A stretch of 64,000 bases of DNA from Ktedonobacteria bacterium brp13 (lineage in GTDB: Bacteria; Chloroflexota; Ktedonobacteria; Ktedonobacterales; Ktedonobacteraceae), in the NCBI GenBank assembly GCA_015099395.1, contig AP024096.1:2852001-2916000 (forward strand), in the 5' to 3' direction. A program made the position numbers and the translations under genes. Under the pieces are notes generated by a model. It worked only from the letters and a program-made list of their open reading frames with translations. It was not told the origin of the DNA and ran no database searches. Shown piece by piece: positions 1-9,265 of the stretch (within the stretch, counting starts at the first letter, position 1; every line of letters begins with the position of its first letter).

Positions 1-1323
1 CTCTAGCTGGCTGGTTGCCGGTAGAATGATATCGGCATAGCGCGCCGTATCGGTCTCAAACAGCTCATGCACGACCGTAAACAGGTCATCACGCATGAGA
101 CCTTCGATCGTCTTGCTCGCATTCGGCGTAGAGGCGACCGGGTTCGCATTATACACATACAGCGAATGGACCGCAGGCTGCGCCTCGCCGGTCAGGAGCG
201 CACCCAGACGGTTCATATTGAGCGTACGCGGTACCGGCGGGCAGGCAGCGTCGTCAGCATGTCGAACAGCCTGCGCGTCCCACTTGATCCAGTCGCTCGT
301 GCTATACATCAGACCACCACCGAGACGACCATACTGGCCCGTCAACGCCGGTAAGCAGGCGAGGGCACGTACGGTCTGACCACCGTTGGTGTGTCGATTG
401 ATGCCATCCGATATACGCAAGAGCGCAGGAGTCGAGGTCGCATAGCTACGCGCAAGCTCAGTGATCGTTTCAGCGCTCAGACCAGTAATGCGAGCGGCAC
501 GCTCCACGGGATACTGCATAATCCGTGGCAGCAGGTGCTCCCAACCGACCGTATGTTCCGCGATCCACTGCTCATCGTGCAGATTCTCAGTCACAATCAC
601 ATGCATTACAGCCAGGACCAGTGCCGCATCGGTACCGGGCAACGGCTGGATATGCTGATCAGCCGAGCGAGCAGTCAGAGTACGACGGGGATCGATGACG
701 ATCACGCGGGTCCCTTTCCGCTGAGCCTCACGCAAGAAAGGCATCACATGCGGCGCGGTACTGGCAGGATTACTGCCCCAGATCAGCACCAGCTTGCTAT
801 GGACAAGATCTTGCAGCGCTGGCGCGAGGCGTCCACCAATGGTCAACTGCACCGCCTCTTCAGCGGCATGACCACAGATCGCGCGCTCAAGTCCACTGGC
901 TCCGAGGCGATTCCAGAAACGCGAGTCGGCAACGGCACCCTGTACCAGACCGAGCGTCCCGGCATAGCTATAAGGCAAGATAGCCTGCGCCCCATGTTCA
1001 GCACTGATCTGCTGCCAGCGCTCCGCGATCTCGTCCAGCGCCTCATCCCAGGAGATACGCTCAAAAGCGCCACGGCCCTTGGGACCACGACGACGCAATG
1101 GATACAACAAACGATCGGCGTGATAGACACGCTCTAAATAATGATTGACCTTGGCACACAGCCAGCCACGCGTCACCGGATGATCGACCCTACCACGCAC
1201 AAGTACCGCTTTGCCCTGCGCATCGACATGCGTCTCCAGAGCACAATTATCAGGGCAATCATGTGGGCAAGCACCATAGACAACACGCAGATCACGCGTC
1301 TCACTGGAGTTCTTTTGCGACAT
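1..1323 (-). CDS. Molybdopterin-dependent oxidoreductase, N-terminal part (gene continues past left edge)
   Basis: This is a partial member of the FdhF/BisC family of molybdopterin oxidoreductases, which transfer electrons between a substrate and an Fe-S cluster through a Mo/W-bis-MGD cofactor; the substrate cannot be read from this sequence. The N-terminus shows a [4Fe-4S] cysteine set, CPHDCPDNC followed by GWLCAK about 27 residues later. It is followed by the family segments IGGRLAPALQDL, WGSNPASTAPH and RVIVIDPRRTLTA, which contact the pterin guanine dinucleotide. The usual active-site position reads RAICGHAAEE, so no selenocysteine is apparent. The ATG at 1323 is preceded by AAAGGA about 10 bases upstream. 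The gene starts about 20 bases after the stop of the DinG-like gene on the same strand, so the two are probably co-transcribed. The frame stays open to base 1, and the C-terminal half, including the molydopterin dinucleotide-binding domain, lies outside the window. Confidence 0.9.
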   Translation of the reverse strand, partial: MSQKNSSETRDLRVVYGACPHDCPDNCALETHVDAQGKAVLVRGRVDHPVTRGWLCAKVNHYLERVYHADRLLYPLRRRGPKGRGAFERISWDEALDEIAERWQQISAEHGAQAILPYSYAGTLGLVQGAVADSRFWNRLGASGLERAICGHAAEEAVQLTIGGRLAPALQDLVHSKLVLIWGSNPASTAPHVMPFLREAQRKGTRVIVIDPRRTLTARSADQHIQPLPGTDAALVLAVMHVIVTENLHDEQWIAEHTVGWEHLLPRIMQYPVERAARITGLSAETITELARSYATSTPALLRISDGINRHTNGGQTVRALACLPALTGQYGRLGGGLMYSTSDWIKWDAQAVRHADDAACPPVPRTLNMNRLGALLTGEAQPAVHSLYVYNANPVASTPNASKTIEGLMRDDLFTVVHELFETDTARYADIILPATSQLE

Positions 1324-1343
1324 ACGAAATAAGGTCCTTTCCG

Positions 1344-4300
1344 CTACGACCAGGAACCGGTCGCAGTTAACCAATCGAGAATGGTATCGGGCAATAACGA
1401 GGCCGCGCCCTGACGCACCGAAGAGCGCGGCAAGCTATGCAGAATCGTTGGCCCATACTCTTTTGTGAGCAAGCGACGGTCAAAGATCACGACGGCGTTC
1501 CGTTTATTCTCTCCCCAGGCCAGTCGATTGAGGACACGACGCAAACGCAAAGCGGCAATTGGTACCGTCAACTGGTGCAACTGATCCGAATACAGATCCG
1601 CACGCGCCGCGAGAGGAGGATCGTTGAGGACCGGCATCGGTAGCCGTGAGATAAAGAGGCAGGCAGGCAAGCATGGTACATCATCGATACTCTCCCAAAA
1701 GCTGCCCGTGCCCAGAATCACTACCCGTTCCTGTGACCGGAAGATCTGCCATAATTGGCGCGGCGACCCATCAATACCCTGTCCCAGCACCATCACATCA
1801 CGAGCTTCGAGCATCGGCTTGATGGCTGAATACGTACTACGCAACGCTGCATGCGACGTAAAGAGCGCGACAGTCTGACCTTCGAGAGCGGTGGCGACGC
1901 TGATCAAGGTCTCATCAAGGTGGCGCTGATACTGCGGCGAGTTCGGCTCAGGCACATCGTCAGGCAGATACAGTAAGGTCTGCTCATGGTGATCGGTTAC
2001 CAGCGAGTGCACCGGGAGCGATTCATTGCCCAGGCGTGCACCTGAGAAGGCAAATGAGTTATCAACCGAGAGCGCAGTCCCCGCGAAGATAGTCGCCGCT
2101 GGCTTGTCTAGCAGGAGTCGCTTCAGTTCTAGCGAGGCCTGCACAACCTGTGCATACAAGACCGGCGATGGCTCCGTTGGCATCGGAGAATGTGGCGCAT
2201 CCGCAGAACGACGCGGACCATGCTGATTCTGGGGTGACATGAAAGGCATGCGTAGCCAGTAGACCATGTTGCCGTTGCTCATGCTTAATGCCTGCGTCCC
2301 TAGCTTTAATTGTTCACGCAACTGATGGGCTGCAATCACCAATTCAGAGGCCACCGACGTATCTTCGCCACTACCCAACTCCATGCGGCGGCGCTGCTGC
2401 TGCTGACGCGTAAGAATACTATTCTCTGCCTCATGGGCCAGATCAATTACGGCTTGCAAGCGTTGAGCCGTCTGTTTCCATGCATCCTCGGTCTCTTGCC
2501 AGACGCTGAGATGACGCACAGTATTGCTCAGGCGTAGCGATTGATCTACCCGTTCATGGCCCCGGCGCTGTCCATTCTCAGAACGATTCTTATCACGGTT
2601 CCCCTGCTGAGCAAACTCTTCGAGCAACGACTGGAACGAGATAAAGAGGCGTTCAACTGAACTGCGCGCCTGCCGCAAGGTCTGGAACCAGCGCACGAGA
2701 CGGGTATCTAATTCAGCTTTGGGGATCGTTGGCGTCAATGAGAGGCCACCCGGACCATTCTCACGCAGCGAAGGGGCGGCCAGCGCCAGCAGGCCCTGGT
2801 AGCGTCCATCAGAGAGTTCTGCACCGATCGTATTCAGGAGGTGGAAGAGATAATGCTGCTCAAACTCTGCACTCCCCCAGCGAATATTCTCGTCTTCCAG
2901 CAAGTCTGCATCCAGAATGACACGACGGTCGATCGCCGAGAGCAACGAATGCGCGCTTGAAAGATCATCAAAGAGACCCGCATGCGTTGTCACAACAATC
3001 TGCGCGGCACGCACACGATCCTCTGCCAGGCTGACAAAACAATAGCCCTTACGTCGATAGGTACAACGCTCATAGCTGGTCCCGAAGCGCTGATTGGAGG
3101 AGGGGACACGCTCATAACCAGAATTGATACGCTCCCAGGCGGCGGCTTCCTGTTGCAGCAAGGTTAACTCGCTACGCTCGCCCGTCTGCGTCTGCTGCAT
3201 CCAGAGCGAGAGCTTGGCCAGTCCACGCGCCTGCTCGGCTGATAGCTCACCACTGGTACGCCGCAGAGCCGCGCCAAACCAGCGATGCGTACAGAGATAG
3301 CCACCACGCTCAGCCAGATACGCCACAGATAGGTCACTTTTGATATGTCCTTGCAGACGCGGCAACATACTATCGATAAGCTTACGTGCACTCTGCTGGC
3401 TTGCACAGGCAATAACCAGACGGCGCTGCTCGTCCGTAGACGGCGACGTATCGTCAGCGCGTTCAGGGCGACCGGCCACCCATTCAAGAGCAGGCAACAA
3501 TGCAGGCGTATAATCATTGCCGCCGGTTGCAATCTCTAACATCAACGGGTCACGCTGCTGAAACGCGCCATAGACAGCGCTACGTGCCTCTGAATAGCCT
3601 GCTGGCAGTACGGCAACCACAGGAGGTGAGAGGACGACCACAGGAGACGAGCTAGCGGCATTCTCGGATGTTTCAGCGCCGGGCTCTGCTCTTTGTTCGA
3701 CGTGGGGAGGTGCCGTGACAGACATGGGAACTGCGGCATGGGACGCAGTTGGCTGACCAACGGCGAATGAGAGGACCCGTGGGTCCATCCCTAACTGCGA
3801 GGCAAAACGCTCACCCAGGCTACCGCGTGCGAGGCGACCCGTAACGCCATCCCGCTCCTGGCGTTCACGTAGTTCAGTGCGGAAGAAATGGAGCAGCGGC
3901 CAATTGCGTGGCGCATCCAGGTTCGCCAGTTCATTGAGCAGATCGAGATCAACCTCCTGCAAACGCTGATGCAAGGCGAGAAAGACATCCATCGCCAGCA
4001 CCGTATCAACCATCGCCCGGTGGCGATCCGCCGGCACATGCAGACCCAGCGACTCCGCAACATTCCCCAGATTATAGCTCGCAAGCGAAGGGAGCAGCAC
4101 AGTCGCCATTTCAAACGTATCAATAAGTGGATTTGCACGTGCGAGACCACGCTGGCGCAGGAACGCAGCATCGAAGGGGATACTGTGACCAACAATAGGA
4201 AAGTCACTCAGAAATAACTGCAACTTTTTCGCCAGCGCAGAGAAAAGAGGAGCGCCAATAAGGTGCTCAGGCGTAATGCTTGTCAAACGCTGCACACGAT

Positions 4301-4460
4301 AAGGAATCGAACGACCGGGGGACACAAACGTCTCAAATGTATCGAGCACCTCCGTCCCCTGAAACTTCACTGCCGCAATCTCAATAATCGTATCTTGCTC
4401 AGGATGTAACCCCGTTGTCTCTAAATCAAGAGCAACACGAATGACTGGTTTCTTCGCCAT
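1344..4460 (-). CDS. dinG: DEDDh exonuclease fused to a DinG-like helicase module with degenerate ATPase motifs
   Basis: The product is 1038 aa. Residues 1-165 form a DnaQ/epsilon-type 3'-5' exonuclease with an intact DEDDh set: D12 and E14 in LDLETTG, D96 in SIPFDAAFL, H146 in HRAMVD and D151. The rest resembles a DinG/XPD-type helicase, with segments corresponding to VVTTHAGLF and VVIFDRRLL and cysteines in CTYRRKGYC that recall the Fe-S domain. The ATPase motifs look degenerate. The Walker A position reads EIATGGNDYT instead of GTGTGKT, the DEAH position reads ILDADLLED, and the QxxGRxxR position reads LRRVLNRLAWGE. It is therefore likely an exonuclease whose helicase part is structural or inactive. 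I chose the ATG at 4460 because GAGGAAG lies about 9 bases upstream; an in-frame GTG at 4478 is the alternative. It lies between rdgB and the molybdopterin gene on the same strand. Confidence 0.85.
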   Translation of the reverse strand: MAKKPVIRVALDLETTGLHPEQDTIIEIAAVKFQGTEVLDTFETFVSPGRSIPYRVQRLTSITPEHLIGAPLFSALAKKLQLFLSDFPIVGHSIPFDAAFLRQRGLARANPLIDTFEMATVLLPSLASYNLGNVAESLGLHVPADRHRAMVDTVLAMDVFLALHQRLQEVDLDLLNELANLDAPRNWPLLHFFRTELRERQERDGVTGRLARGSLGERFASQLGMDPRVLSFAVGQPTASHAAVPMSVTAPPHVEQRAEPGAETSENAASSSPVVVLSPPVVAVLPAGYSEARSAVYGAFQQRDPLMLEIATGGNDYTPALLPALEWVAGRPERADDTSPSTDEQRRLVIACASQQSARKLIDSMLPRLQGHIKSDLSVAYLAERGGYLCTHRWFGAALRRTSGELSAEQARGLAKLSLWMQQTQTGERSELTLLQQEAAAWERINSGYERVPSSNQRFGTSYERCTYRRKGYCFVSLAEDRVRAAQIVVTTHAGLFDDLSSAHSLLSAIDRRVILDADLLEDENIRWGSAEFEQHYLFHLLNTIGAELSDGRYQGLLALAAPSLRENGPGGLSLTPTIPKAELDTRLVRWFQTLRQARSSVERLFISFQSLLEEFAQQGNRDKNRSENGQRRGHERVDQSLRLSNTVRHLSVWQETEDAWKQTAQRLQAVIDLAHEAENSILTRQQQQRRRMELGSGEDTSVASELVIAAHQLREQLKLGTQALSMSNGNMVYWLRMPFMSPQNQHGPRRSADAPHSPMPTEPSPVLYAQVVQASLELKRLLLDKPAATIFAGTALSVDNSFAFSGARLGNESLPVHSLVTDHHEQTLLYLPDDVPEPNSPQYQRHLDETLISVATALEGQTVALFTSHAALRSTYSAIKPMLEARDVMVLGQGIDGSPRQLWQIFRSQERVVILGTGSFWESIDDVPCLPACLFISRLPMPVLNDPPLAARADLYSDQLHQLTVPIAALRLRRVLNRLAWGENKRNAVVIFDRRLLTKEYGPTILHSLPRSSVRQGAASLLPDTILDWLTATGSWS

Positions 4461-4645
4461 AAAATTATGCTTCCTCACATCTCTCTCGATTATTTTTTAA
4501 GCACCTCACCAACGTAAACATCTCCCCACCAGGTTTTTGCTGTAGTGTAATAACACATCCCCTTGATAAACGCAGCCACCTCACAATTATACGTAGAAAA
4601 GTAGCAAACCTGGTATAAAGAAAATATGCTCCCCCGGCACCGACA

Positions 4646-5269
4646 CTAAACATGGGAAGAAGAGGATTGAGGCCATGATTCTAATAACGCACGCGCATGC
4701 CGCGCAGCCACACCACGATGGCTGATTCGATTTTTCACAGCTGGTTCAAGCTCAGCACAGGTCTTGCCAAACGCAGGGACATAGACGATAGGATCATACC
4801 CAAAGCCATGTTCACCACAGGGTGCATCAGCGACATAGCCTTCGAGCGCACCATCGACACTCTGATGATACCCATTCGCCTCCGCGATCGTGATCACACA
4901 GCGGAAACGGGCTGTCCACGGCGCAGGGGATAGCTCTTTCTGAGCATGTAGACGCTCATAGATAATACGGAAACGCTCCTCATAAGGAGTATTGCGGCCA
5001 GCGAAGCGGGCAGAATAGACACCTGGCTCACCACCGAGGGCATCAATCTCTAGACCAGAGTCATCTGCAAGCGTAAGTACCCCCGAGATACGTGCGTATG
5101 TGAGGGCCTTTAAGGCAGAATTTTCTTGGAAAGTCGTTCCAGTCTCCTCAACATCGAGATCAATGTGAAGATCATGAAGTGAAAGCAACTGATATGGAAG
5201 ATCGGAGAAGATCGTTTGAAGCTCCTCCAGTTTATGACGATTCGTGGTCGCAACCAAAAGGGCGCGCAT
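4646..5269 (-). CDS. rdgB: XTP/dITP diphosphatase (non-canonical purine NTP pyrophosphatase)
   Basis: RdgB/HAM1 hydrolyses ITP, dITP and XTP to the monophosphates in the cytoplasm, keeping deaminated purines out of DNA and RNA. Family hallmarks are the N-terminal LLVATTNRHKLEEL, the central DDSGLEIDALGG and GVYSARFAG, then FGYDPIVYVP and the C-terminal SHRGVAARHA. The frame is open up to 5413, but homology begins only at MRALLVATTN. The ATG at 5269 has GGAG about 8 bases upstream and gives 207 aa, the normal length, so the 48-residue extension is probably not translated. The dinG-like gene follows 185 bases downstream on the same strand. Confidence 0.93.
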   Translation of the reverse strand: MRALLVATTNRHKLEELQTIFSDLPYQLLSLHDLHIDLDVEETGTTFQENSALKALTYARISGVLTLADDSGLEIDALGGEPGVYSARFAGRNTPYEERFRIIYERLHAQKELSPAPWTARFRCVITIAEANGYHQSVDGALEGYVADAPCGEHGFGYDPIVYVPAFGKTCAELEPAVKNRISHRGVAARHARALLESWPQSSSSHV

Positions 5270-5446
5270 ACAAGACTCCAAACTAGCGTGGACTGAAACA
5301 TTATCAATCATTGTATCATACACGAGTACACTTGTCGAGATAAAATGTTCTGCTGTAAATCTTGGTAAATCCTTTTCTACTGCATTTATTAAAAAATGAA
5401 TGTATCGACTCATGATAAAAAAAACAGCGACCGGTACTCTTACTAA

Positions 5447-5490
5447 CTCATCTCTTTTGAGAGTTTGGTCTCATCTCTTTTGAGAGTTTG
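5447..5490. repeat. Two direct 21-bp repeats each holding a CTCTTTTGAGAG palindrome
   Basis: The 21-base unit at 5447-5467 recurs exactly at 5470-5490, so the start-to-start spacing is 23 bases. Each unit contains the perfect 12-bp palindrome CTCTTTTGAGAG. They lie 31 bases upstream of the tRNA promoter -35 box and upstream of the divergent rdgB gene. They could be paired operator sites on one or both genes; no regulator is identified. Confidence 0.6.
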
Positions 5491-5520
5491 ACGAATCAGA
5501 AAATCGAGTGTCAAAAACGC

Positions 5521-5549
5521 TTGACATAGTACTGGTTACGGGTTATAAT
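5521..5549 (+). promoter_or_regulatory. Consensus sigma-70-type promoter for tRNA-Thr
   Basis: TTGACA at 5521-5526 and TATAAT at 5544-5549 are both perfect consensus hexamers separated by 17 bases. Transcription would start near 5556, about 50 bases before the tRNA. No other gene lies immediately downstream on this strand. Confidence 0.88.
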
Positions 5550-5606
5550 CGACCATGTCGAGACGAGCTAGCGCCTCTCAGGACGCCAGCGAAGCAAAGA
5601 CAAAAC

Positions 5607-5679
5607 GCCGATGTAGCTCAGTTGGTAGAGCATTCGCTTCGTAAGTGAACGGTCATCAGTTCGAGTCTGATCATCGGCT
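5607..5679 (+). tRNA. tRNA-Thr (anticodon CGT)
   Basis: A full cloverleaf can be drawn. The acceptor stem is GCCGATG/CATCGGC with discriminator T. The D stem is GCTC/GAGC with loop AGTTGGTA. The anticodon stem is TTCGC/GTGAA (one G-T pair) with loop TTCGTAA, so the anticodon is CGT and reads ACG. The variable loop is CGGTC, and the T stem ATCAG/CTGAT encloses TTCGAGT. No CCA is encoded. The tRNA is 73 nt, with its own promoter about 50 bases upstream. Confidence 0.96.
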
Positions 5680-5759
5680 TTCTTTTTGCCTTTTTCACCC
5701 CTTGCCCCTATCACCCCCTACCTCTACTATCTATATTGTCCACTACACTATTATCTTCT

Positions 5760-5967
5760 ACCGCTATTATCCACTATCGCCTGTAAAGATGCTAAAAAAC
5801 CTTGTCCCCCTCTTTGAGGGCTCACCGATGTAGGTTTTTTGGCCTATCCCGGTGAGCCTCATAGAGGTAGATACATACTAGCATCCATTATCGTGTATAT
5901 CTCATGTATTATATATATATCGCTATCGCCTGTAATCTTACCAAAAACTCGTCCCCCTCTCTGAGGG
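5760..5967. repeat. MITE family 1: short copy plus left part of an interrupted copy
   Basis: Two blocks start with the family's outer motif CACTATCGCCTGTAAA or a variant, at about 5768 and 5929, and continue into a CCTTGTCCCCCTCTTTGAGG-like core. The first copy carries a hairpin of the CTCACCG...CGGTGAG type around 5820-5858. The second is cut at 5967 by an IS4-type element and resumes at 9024. No protein-coding gene is apparent between the tRNA and 5967. Confidence 0.8.
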
Positions 5968-5976
5968 CAATGCCAT

Positions 5977-6588
5977 TCAAATAAGAATAATGTCGCGAAA
6001 GGTGGTATTTTTGAAGCATACGGAGTGATATTTGTCTTGCTGACGATAGAAGGCGGAAGAGAGACCTTTGACCACACGCGGACAGAAGCGCAAGCGGCGA
6101 GGAGACAGTAATTCCTTGGGGTTCCGCAGATTGGCCAGCAAGCGTTCTTGCTGACGAGGCAGCTCTTCCTTGGCCACAATCGAGAACTCATAGAACGCCG
6201 TATCCAGGGTCTGCAGCGCATGCGTAAAGCTGAGACGATCAGGATCCAGATCCCCTTGCAGGGCCGCTTCATGCATCCAGGCTCGGATGGCATAATGTGC
6301 CATCACCAGGCCGTAGAGCTCCTGATAGATGAACTCCGGCGTTTTGCTGCGTAAGGGCTGCGGGCTGAGTCGTTGATGAATTTTCATTTCCTTAATAGCC
6401 AGTTCAATCTCCCAACGCTCATGGTACAGGCAGATCAGGTCCAGGGCCGGAGCCTGCTGGGGATCAAGCAACGTGGTCACCAGTCGATGCACCTTCGAGG
6501 GATTGGCCCGGTCCGAGGTCCGTGAGGTGGGCAAGTCGGCCAGCTCACGCGCCACCGAGGGCTCAAGACGGTACTCAATGATACGGAC
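5977..6588 (-). pseudogene. IS4-family transposase, C-terminal half (split gene)
   Basis: This is the distal half of a DDE transposase. It carries the IS4 Y-R-E-K signature in YHERWEIELAIKEMK (Y, R+3, E+4, K+7 spacing). It joins the proximal half at 8116-8930. If the inner element and one copy of its 5-bp duplicate are removed, the sequence reads through LTVRIIEYRLEPS in a single frame, so the insertion alone broke the gene. An apparent start inside the inner element's end (near 6606) is an artefact of the junction. Confidence 0.9.
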
Positions 6589-8115
6589 TGTATGGATTTC
6601 CCACATCGTCAGAGAGCGAGAGCCAGTACATCGTGAAGCCTAAGCAAGGGGTTATCCCTGCTGACCCAAGCAGAAAAAGACGGTACACTATACAACAAAC
6701 ATCAATAAATCTGTTGCAGAAAGGTGTATCCGTCATGCTCTCATCATACTACGCTGCCCGTGCCAATTTGTATACGTTGCATCAGCGGCATCCTGAGTGG
6801 TCCCACGCCGAGCTCGCCGCCGCTCTTGGCAGTTCCACCAGTTGGGTGGAAAAATGGCTCAAGCGCTTTCGCGAGGAACTGGCCCAGGCCATCCCCTTGG
6901 AACACATCCTGCAAGGCCACTCGCGAGCTCGCAAGACCCCTTCGCCCACAACGCTGCCTGAGGTCGTCCAAGAGATCCTCGCCATTCGGGATCCCCCCCC
7001 CGAAGGTTTGCGACGCGTTCCCGGTCCGGAAGCCATTCACTACTACCTCGCCCGTGATCCGCTCATGCTGTTTTTTCAGTTGCCTCTTCCCTCCTGTAAG
7101 ACCATCTATCGCATCCTCAAAGTCAACGATCGCATCGCTTTGCGCAAGCAACCGATCCATGAGCCAGTGGAGCGCCCTGCGCCCATGAGCTGCTGGCAAA
7201 TCGATTTCAAAGATGTGAGCACGGTCCCAGCCGACCCAGATGGCAAGCGGCAACATGTGGTGGAGACACTCAATGTGATCGATGTGGGGACGTCCGTGCT
7301 CCTTGATGCCCATGTGCGTTCCGATTTCACGGCGGAAACGGCCTTACAAGCGCTCGCAAGCACGTTGGCGAAGCATGGCCGCCCTCAGCAGATCACCCTG
7401 GATCGAGATCCCCGCTGGGTGGGCAGTCCGGCGGGCAGTGATTTTCCGGCGGCCCTGATCCGCTTTGGGGCCTGTCTGGGGATTGACATCCAGATCTGTG
7501 CGCCCCATCATCCACAACAGAACGGCTTTGTCGAGCGCTACCATCGCAGTTATCAAGAGGAATGTTTGGCTCTGGATCGGCCAGAGACCTTGGAGCAAGC
7601 GAGCTTGGTCACGCAAACCTTCGTACAACACTACAATAAGGAACGCCCGCATCAAGGACTCGCGTGTGGCAATCAACCGCCGCTGACAGCTTTCCCGTCT
7701 CTGCCTTCCTTGCCAGCGCTACCGCCCATCGTGGACCCGGATAGCTGGCTGAACCAGCTTGATGGGCTGCATCTGGAGCGCAAAGTGGACCGCCATGGGA
7801 TGGTCAGCCTGGACCTCAAACGCTATTACGTCTCTTCCCACTTGGTCGGCCATCATCTGGTCTTGCATCTGGATGCGCAAAGGCGGTGTGTGCACATCTT
7901 GCATGAACAATGCCTTATCAAAGAAATCCCCCTGCGCGGGCTGGTGGGACATGCCCTCTCATTTGAGCAGTTCCTGACCCATATGCTCCATCAAGCCCGT
8001 GCACAGGCTCGTTTGCGTTCCCTGCAAGAACGGAGGTATCGGATGGCTGCGGTTGCTTCTCCGTAGTGCACGATGTACTGGCTCTCGCTCTCTGACGATG
8101 TGGGAAATCCATACA
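6589..8115 (+). mobile_element. IS481-like insertion sequence inside the IS4 transposase gene
   Basis: The ends are inverted repeats of about 47 bp, nearly identical, starting TGTATGGATTTCCCACATCG at 6589 and ending with its complement at 8115. The pentamer CGGAC is duplicated at 6584-6588 and 8116-8120. The 1527-bp element holds a single transposase gene. The intact ends and duplicate suggest recent insertion. Confidence 0.93.
6735..8066 (+). CDS. IS481-like transposase (HTH + rve integrase core)
   Basis: The product is 443 aa. The N-terminal 60 residues contain a helix-turn-helix (HAELAAALGSSTSWVEKWLK), which would bind the element ends. The integrase core follows with a DDE set: D in WQIDFKD, D in ITLDRDPRW and E in NGFVERYH, the last followed by the family's RPHQGLACGNQPP. 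The C-terminal 110 residues resemble the extra domain of some IS481 members. I chose the ATG at 6735 because AAAGGTG lies 8 bases upstream. A GTG at 6633 would add 34 residues lacking family character. The reading frame is intact, so the element may be active. Confidence 0.88.
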   Translation: MLSSYYAARANLYTLHQRHPEWSHAELAAALGSSTSWVEKWLKRFREELAQAIPLEHILQGHSRARKTPSPTTLPEVVQEILAIRDPPPEGLRRVPGPEAIHYYLARDPLMLFFQLPLPSCKTIYRILKVNDRIALRKQPIHEPVERPAPMSCWQIDFKDVSTVPADPDGKRQHVVETLNVIDVGTSVLLDAHVRSDFTAETALQALASTLAKHGRPQQITLDRDPRWVGSPAGSDFPAALIRFGACLGIDIQICAPHHPQQNGFVERYHRSYQEECLALDRPETLEQASLVTQTFVQHYNKERPHQGLACGNQPPLTAFPSLPSLPALPPIVDPDSWLNQLDGLHLERKVDRHGMVSLDLKRYYVSSHLVGHHLVLHLDAQRRCVHILHEQCLIKEIPLRGLVGHALSFEQFLTHMLHQARAQARLRSLQERRYRMAAVASP

Positions 8116-8930
8116 CGGACCGTCAAAGGTGGTTGGTTTTTGCCTTTGGGTCGCAGATTGACCAGGTAACTGCCGTCAGCCAGGGTGCAACTGCGTTGGG
8201 TGAAGATGCCTGCCTTCAGTCGGCAGAGCAGATGTGCCCCCTGGTGCTCGACGGCCGTCAACCAGTTGATCGAGGGAAAATTGCGATCGGCCAGCAGCAG
8301 CATCCCCTCATGGAGCGAGCGCAGCAGAGCCCAGGCCATGCTTTGTTCGCTGGCTTTACAGCGGGCAAAGAGCGCATCGACGATGGCATGGGTGCCCACT
8401 TCGGCCAGATACATACAGCGCACCTGGGGATAGGGAGACTGACTTTTGCCAGAAGTGAGGCGACCAAAATGCAAGGCATTGGTCGGCGAGTCAGGAACCT
8501 CATCCAATGTACTATCAATGGCCATCAGTCGCAAGCCAAAGGCGAAGGCTCCTTTGGTGCGTTCAGTGGCCAGCGGCCGGCAACACTGGCGGAAGAGCCG
8601 ACGCATGACGATGCTGCCCAGGCTCGCTCGGCGTGCGGTCAAGGCCCCCCCAGTCGGCAACGCAAGATGGGAATCGGGCCAGAGCCACTCCAGGCCACGG
8701 CACAGATGGGCAAACACGTCGGTGACATTGTACTGACGGAACAACGACAAGGCCATCACATAGTAGACCATGACCAGTTGACTGAGCTTGCGTTCGCGCT
8801 TCTCCCAGGCTTGACACTGACTCAACACCTCACCGACCAGTTCACGCGGGTAGCACCGTTCCAGAAATGGCAGCTGCAGGTGCTGGCAAAACTTGCTATC
8901 TGGGTCAATCTGCTGTAACCTAAAAGGCAT
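8116..8930 (-). pseudogene. IS4-family transposase, N-terminal half (split gene)
   Basis: The proximal part begins MPFRLQQIDPDSKF at 8930, with AAGGAG 9 bases upstream. It carries the first DDE aspartate region (LMAIDSTLDEVPDS) and the second (MLLLADRNFPS). It ends at the IS481-like insertion and continues at 6588. A read-through tail inside the inserted element would add unrelated residues. An upstream in-frame start at 8990 is possible but less likely because it lacks a ribosome site. Confidence 0.9.
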
Positions 8931-9023
8931 AAAGAAGGTCTCCTTGCTTCGACTAAATGAGTTACATTTTCTACTCTCAGTATCGCACATGGAGACCTTC
9001 TTCTTCTTATTTGAATGGCATTG

Positions 9024-9265
9024 CCCTCTCTGAGGGGGGAGATAGCTTTAGCTATCGGGGGGAGCCATCCTCGCCTTCTGCTCTCGATGACTCTTCTACG
9101 CCAACCATCTCTCGTTCGGACGTGGATTTCGTCATCAAGAATGGCAGACTAGGAAGGCAAGAGTGATGGAGAGCGTTTAATGGTGTATTACAGCGTAGTT
9201 CGAGAATCTACTCCCCCTGTCGCTGCGGCGACATCCCCCCTCAAAGAGGGAGGCAGGGGTATTAC
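9024..9265. repeat. MITE family 1: right part of the copy interrupted by the IS4 element
   Basis: The sequence resumes with the GAGGGGGGAGATAGC hairpin (GATAGC TTTAGCTATC core near 9040-9062). It runs through the conserved 130-bp centre found again near 19.5 and 34.7 kb, and ends in a diverged complementary arm (CTCCCCCTGTCGC near 9210). Joined to 5929-5967 it makes one roughly 280-bp element. Bases 9266-9378 hold no gene I can identify. Confidence 0.78.

Larger units (their letters stand above)
5968..9023 (-). mobile_element. IS4-family element interrupted by an IS481-like element
   Basis: The outer ends are inverted: CAATGCCATTCAAATAAGAA at 5968-5987 and its complement ending at 9023. The 13 bases CCCTCTCTGAGGG flank both sides (5955-5967 and 9024-9036), a target duplication in the range known for IS4. 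Part of this duplicate is palindromic, so the exact boundary is uncertain by up to 3 bases. Without the inner insertion the element would be about 1.5 kb and carry one transposase gene. Confidence 0.85.

Noticed and set aside
391..1137. Long open frame on the plus strand (248 codons) near the left edge
   Set aside because: It lies antisense to the molybdopterin oxidoreductase, whose minus-strand frame has clear family motifs. The plus frame shows no family motif.
8073..8918. 281-codon plus-strand frame beside the IS481-like element
   Set aside because: It overlaps the N-terminal half of the IS4-type transposase in the opposite direction and has no recognisable motif.
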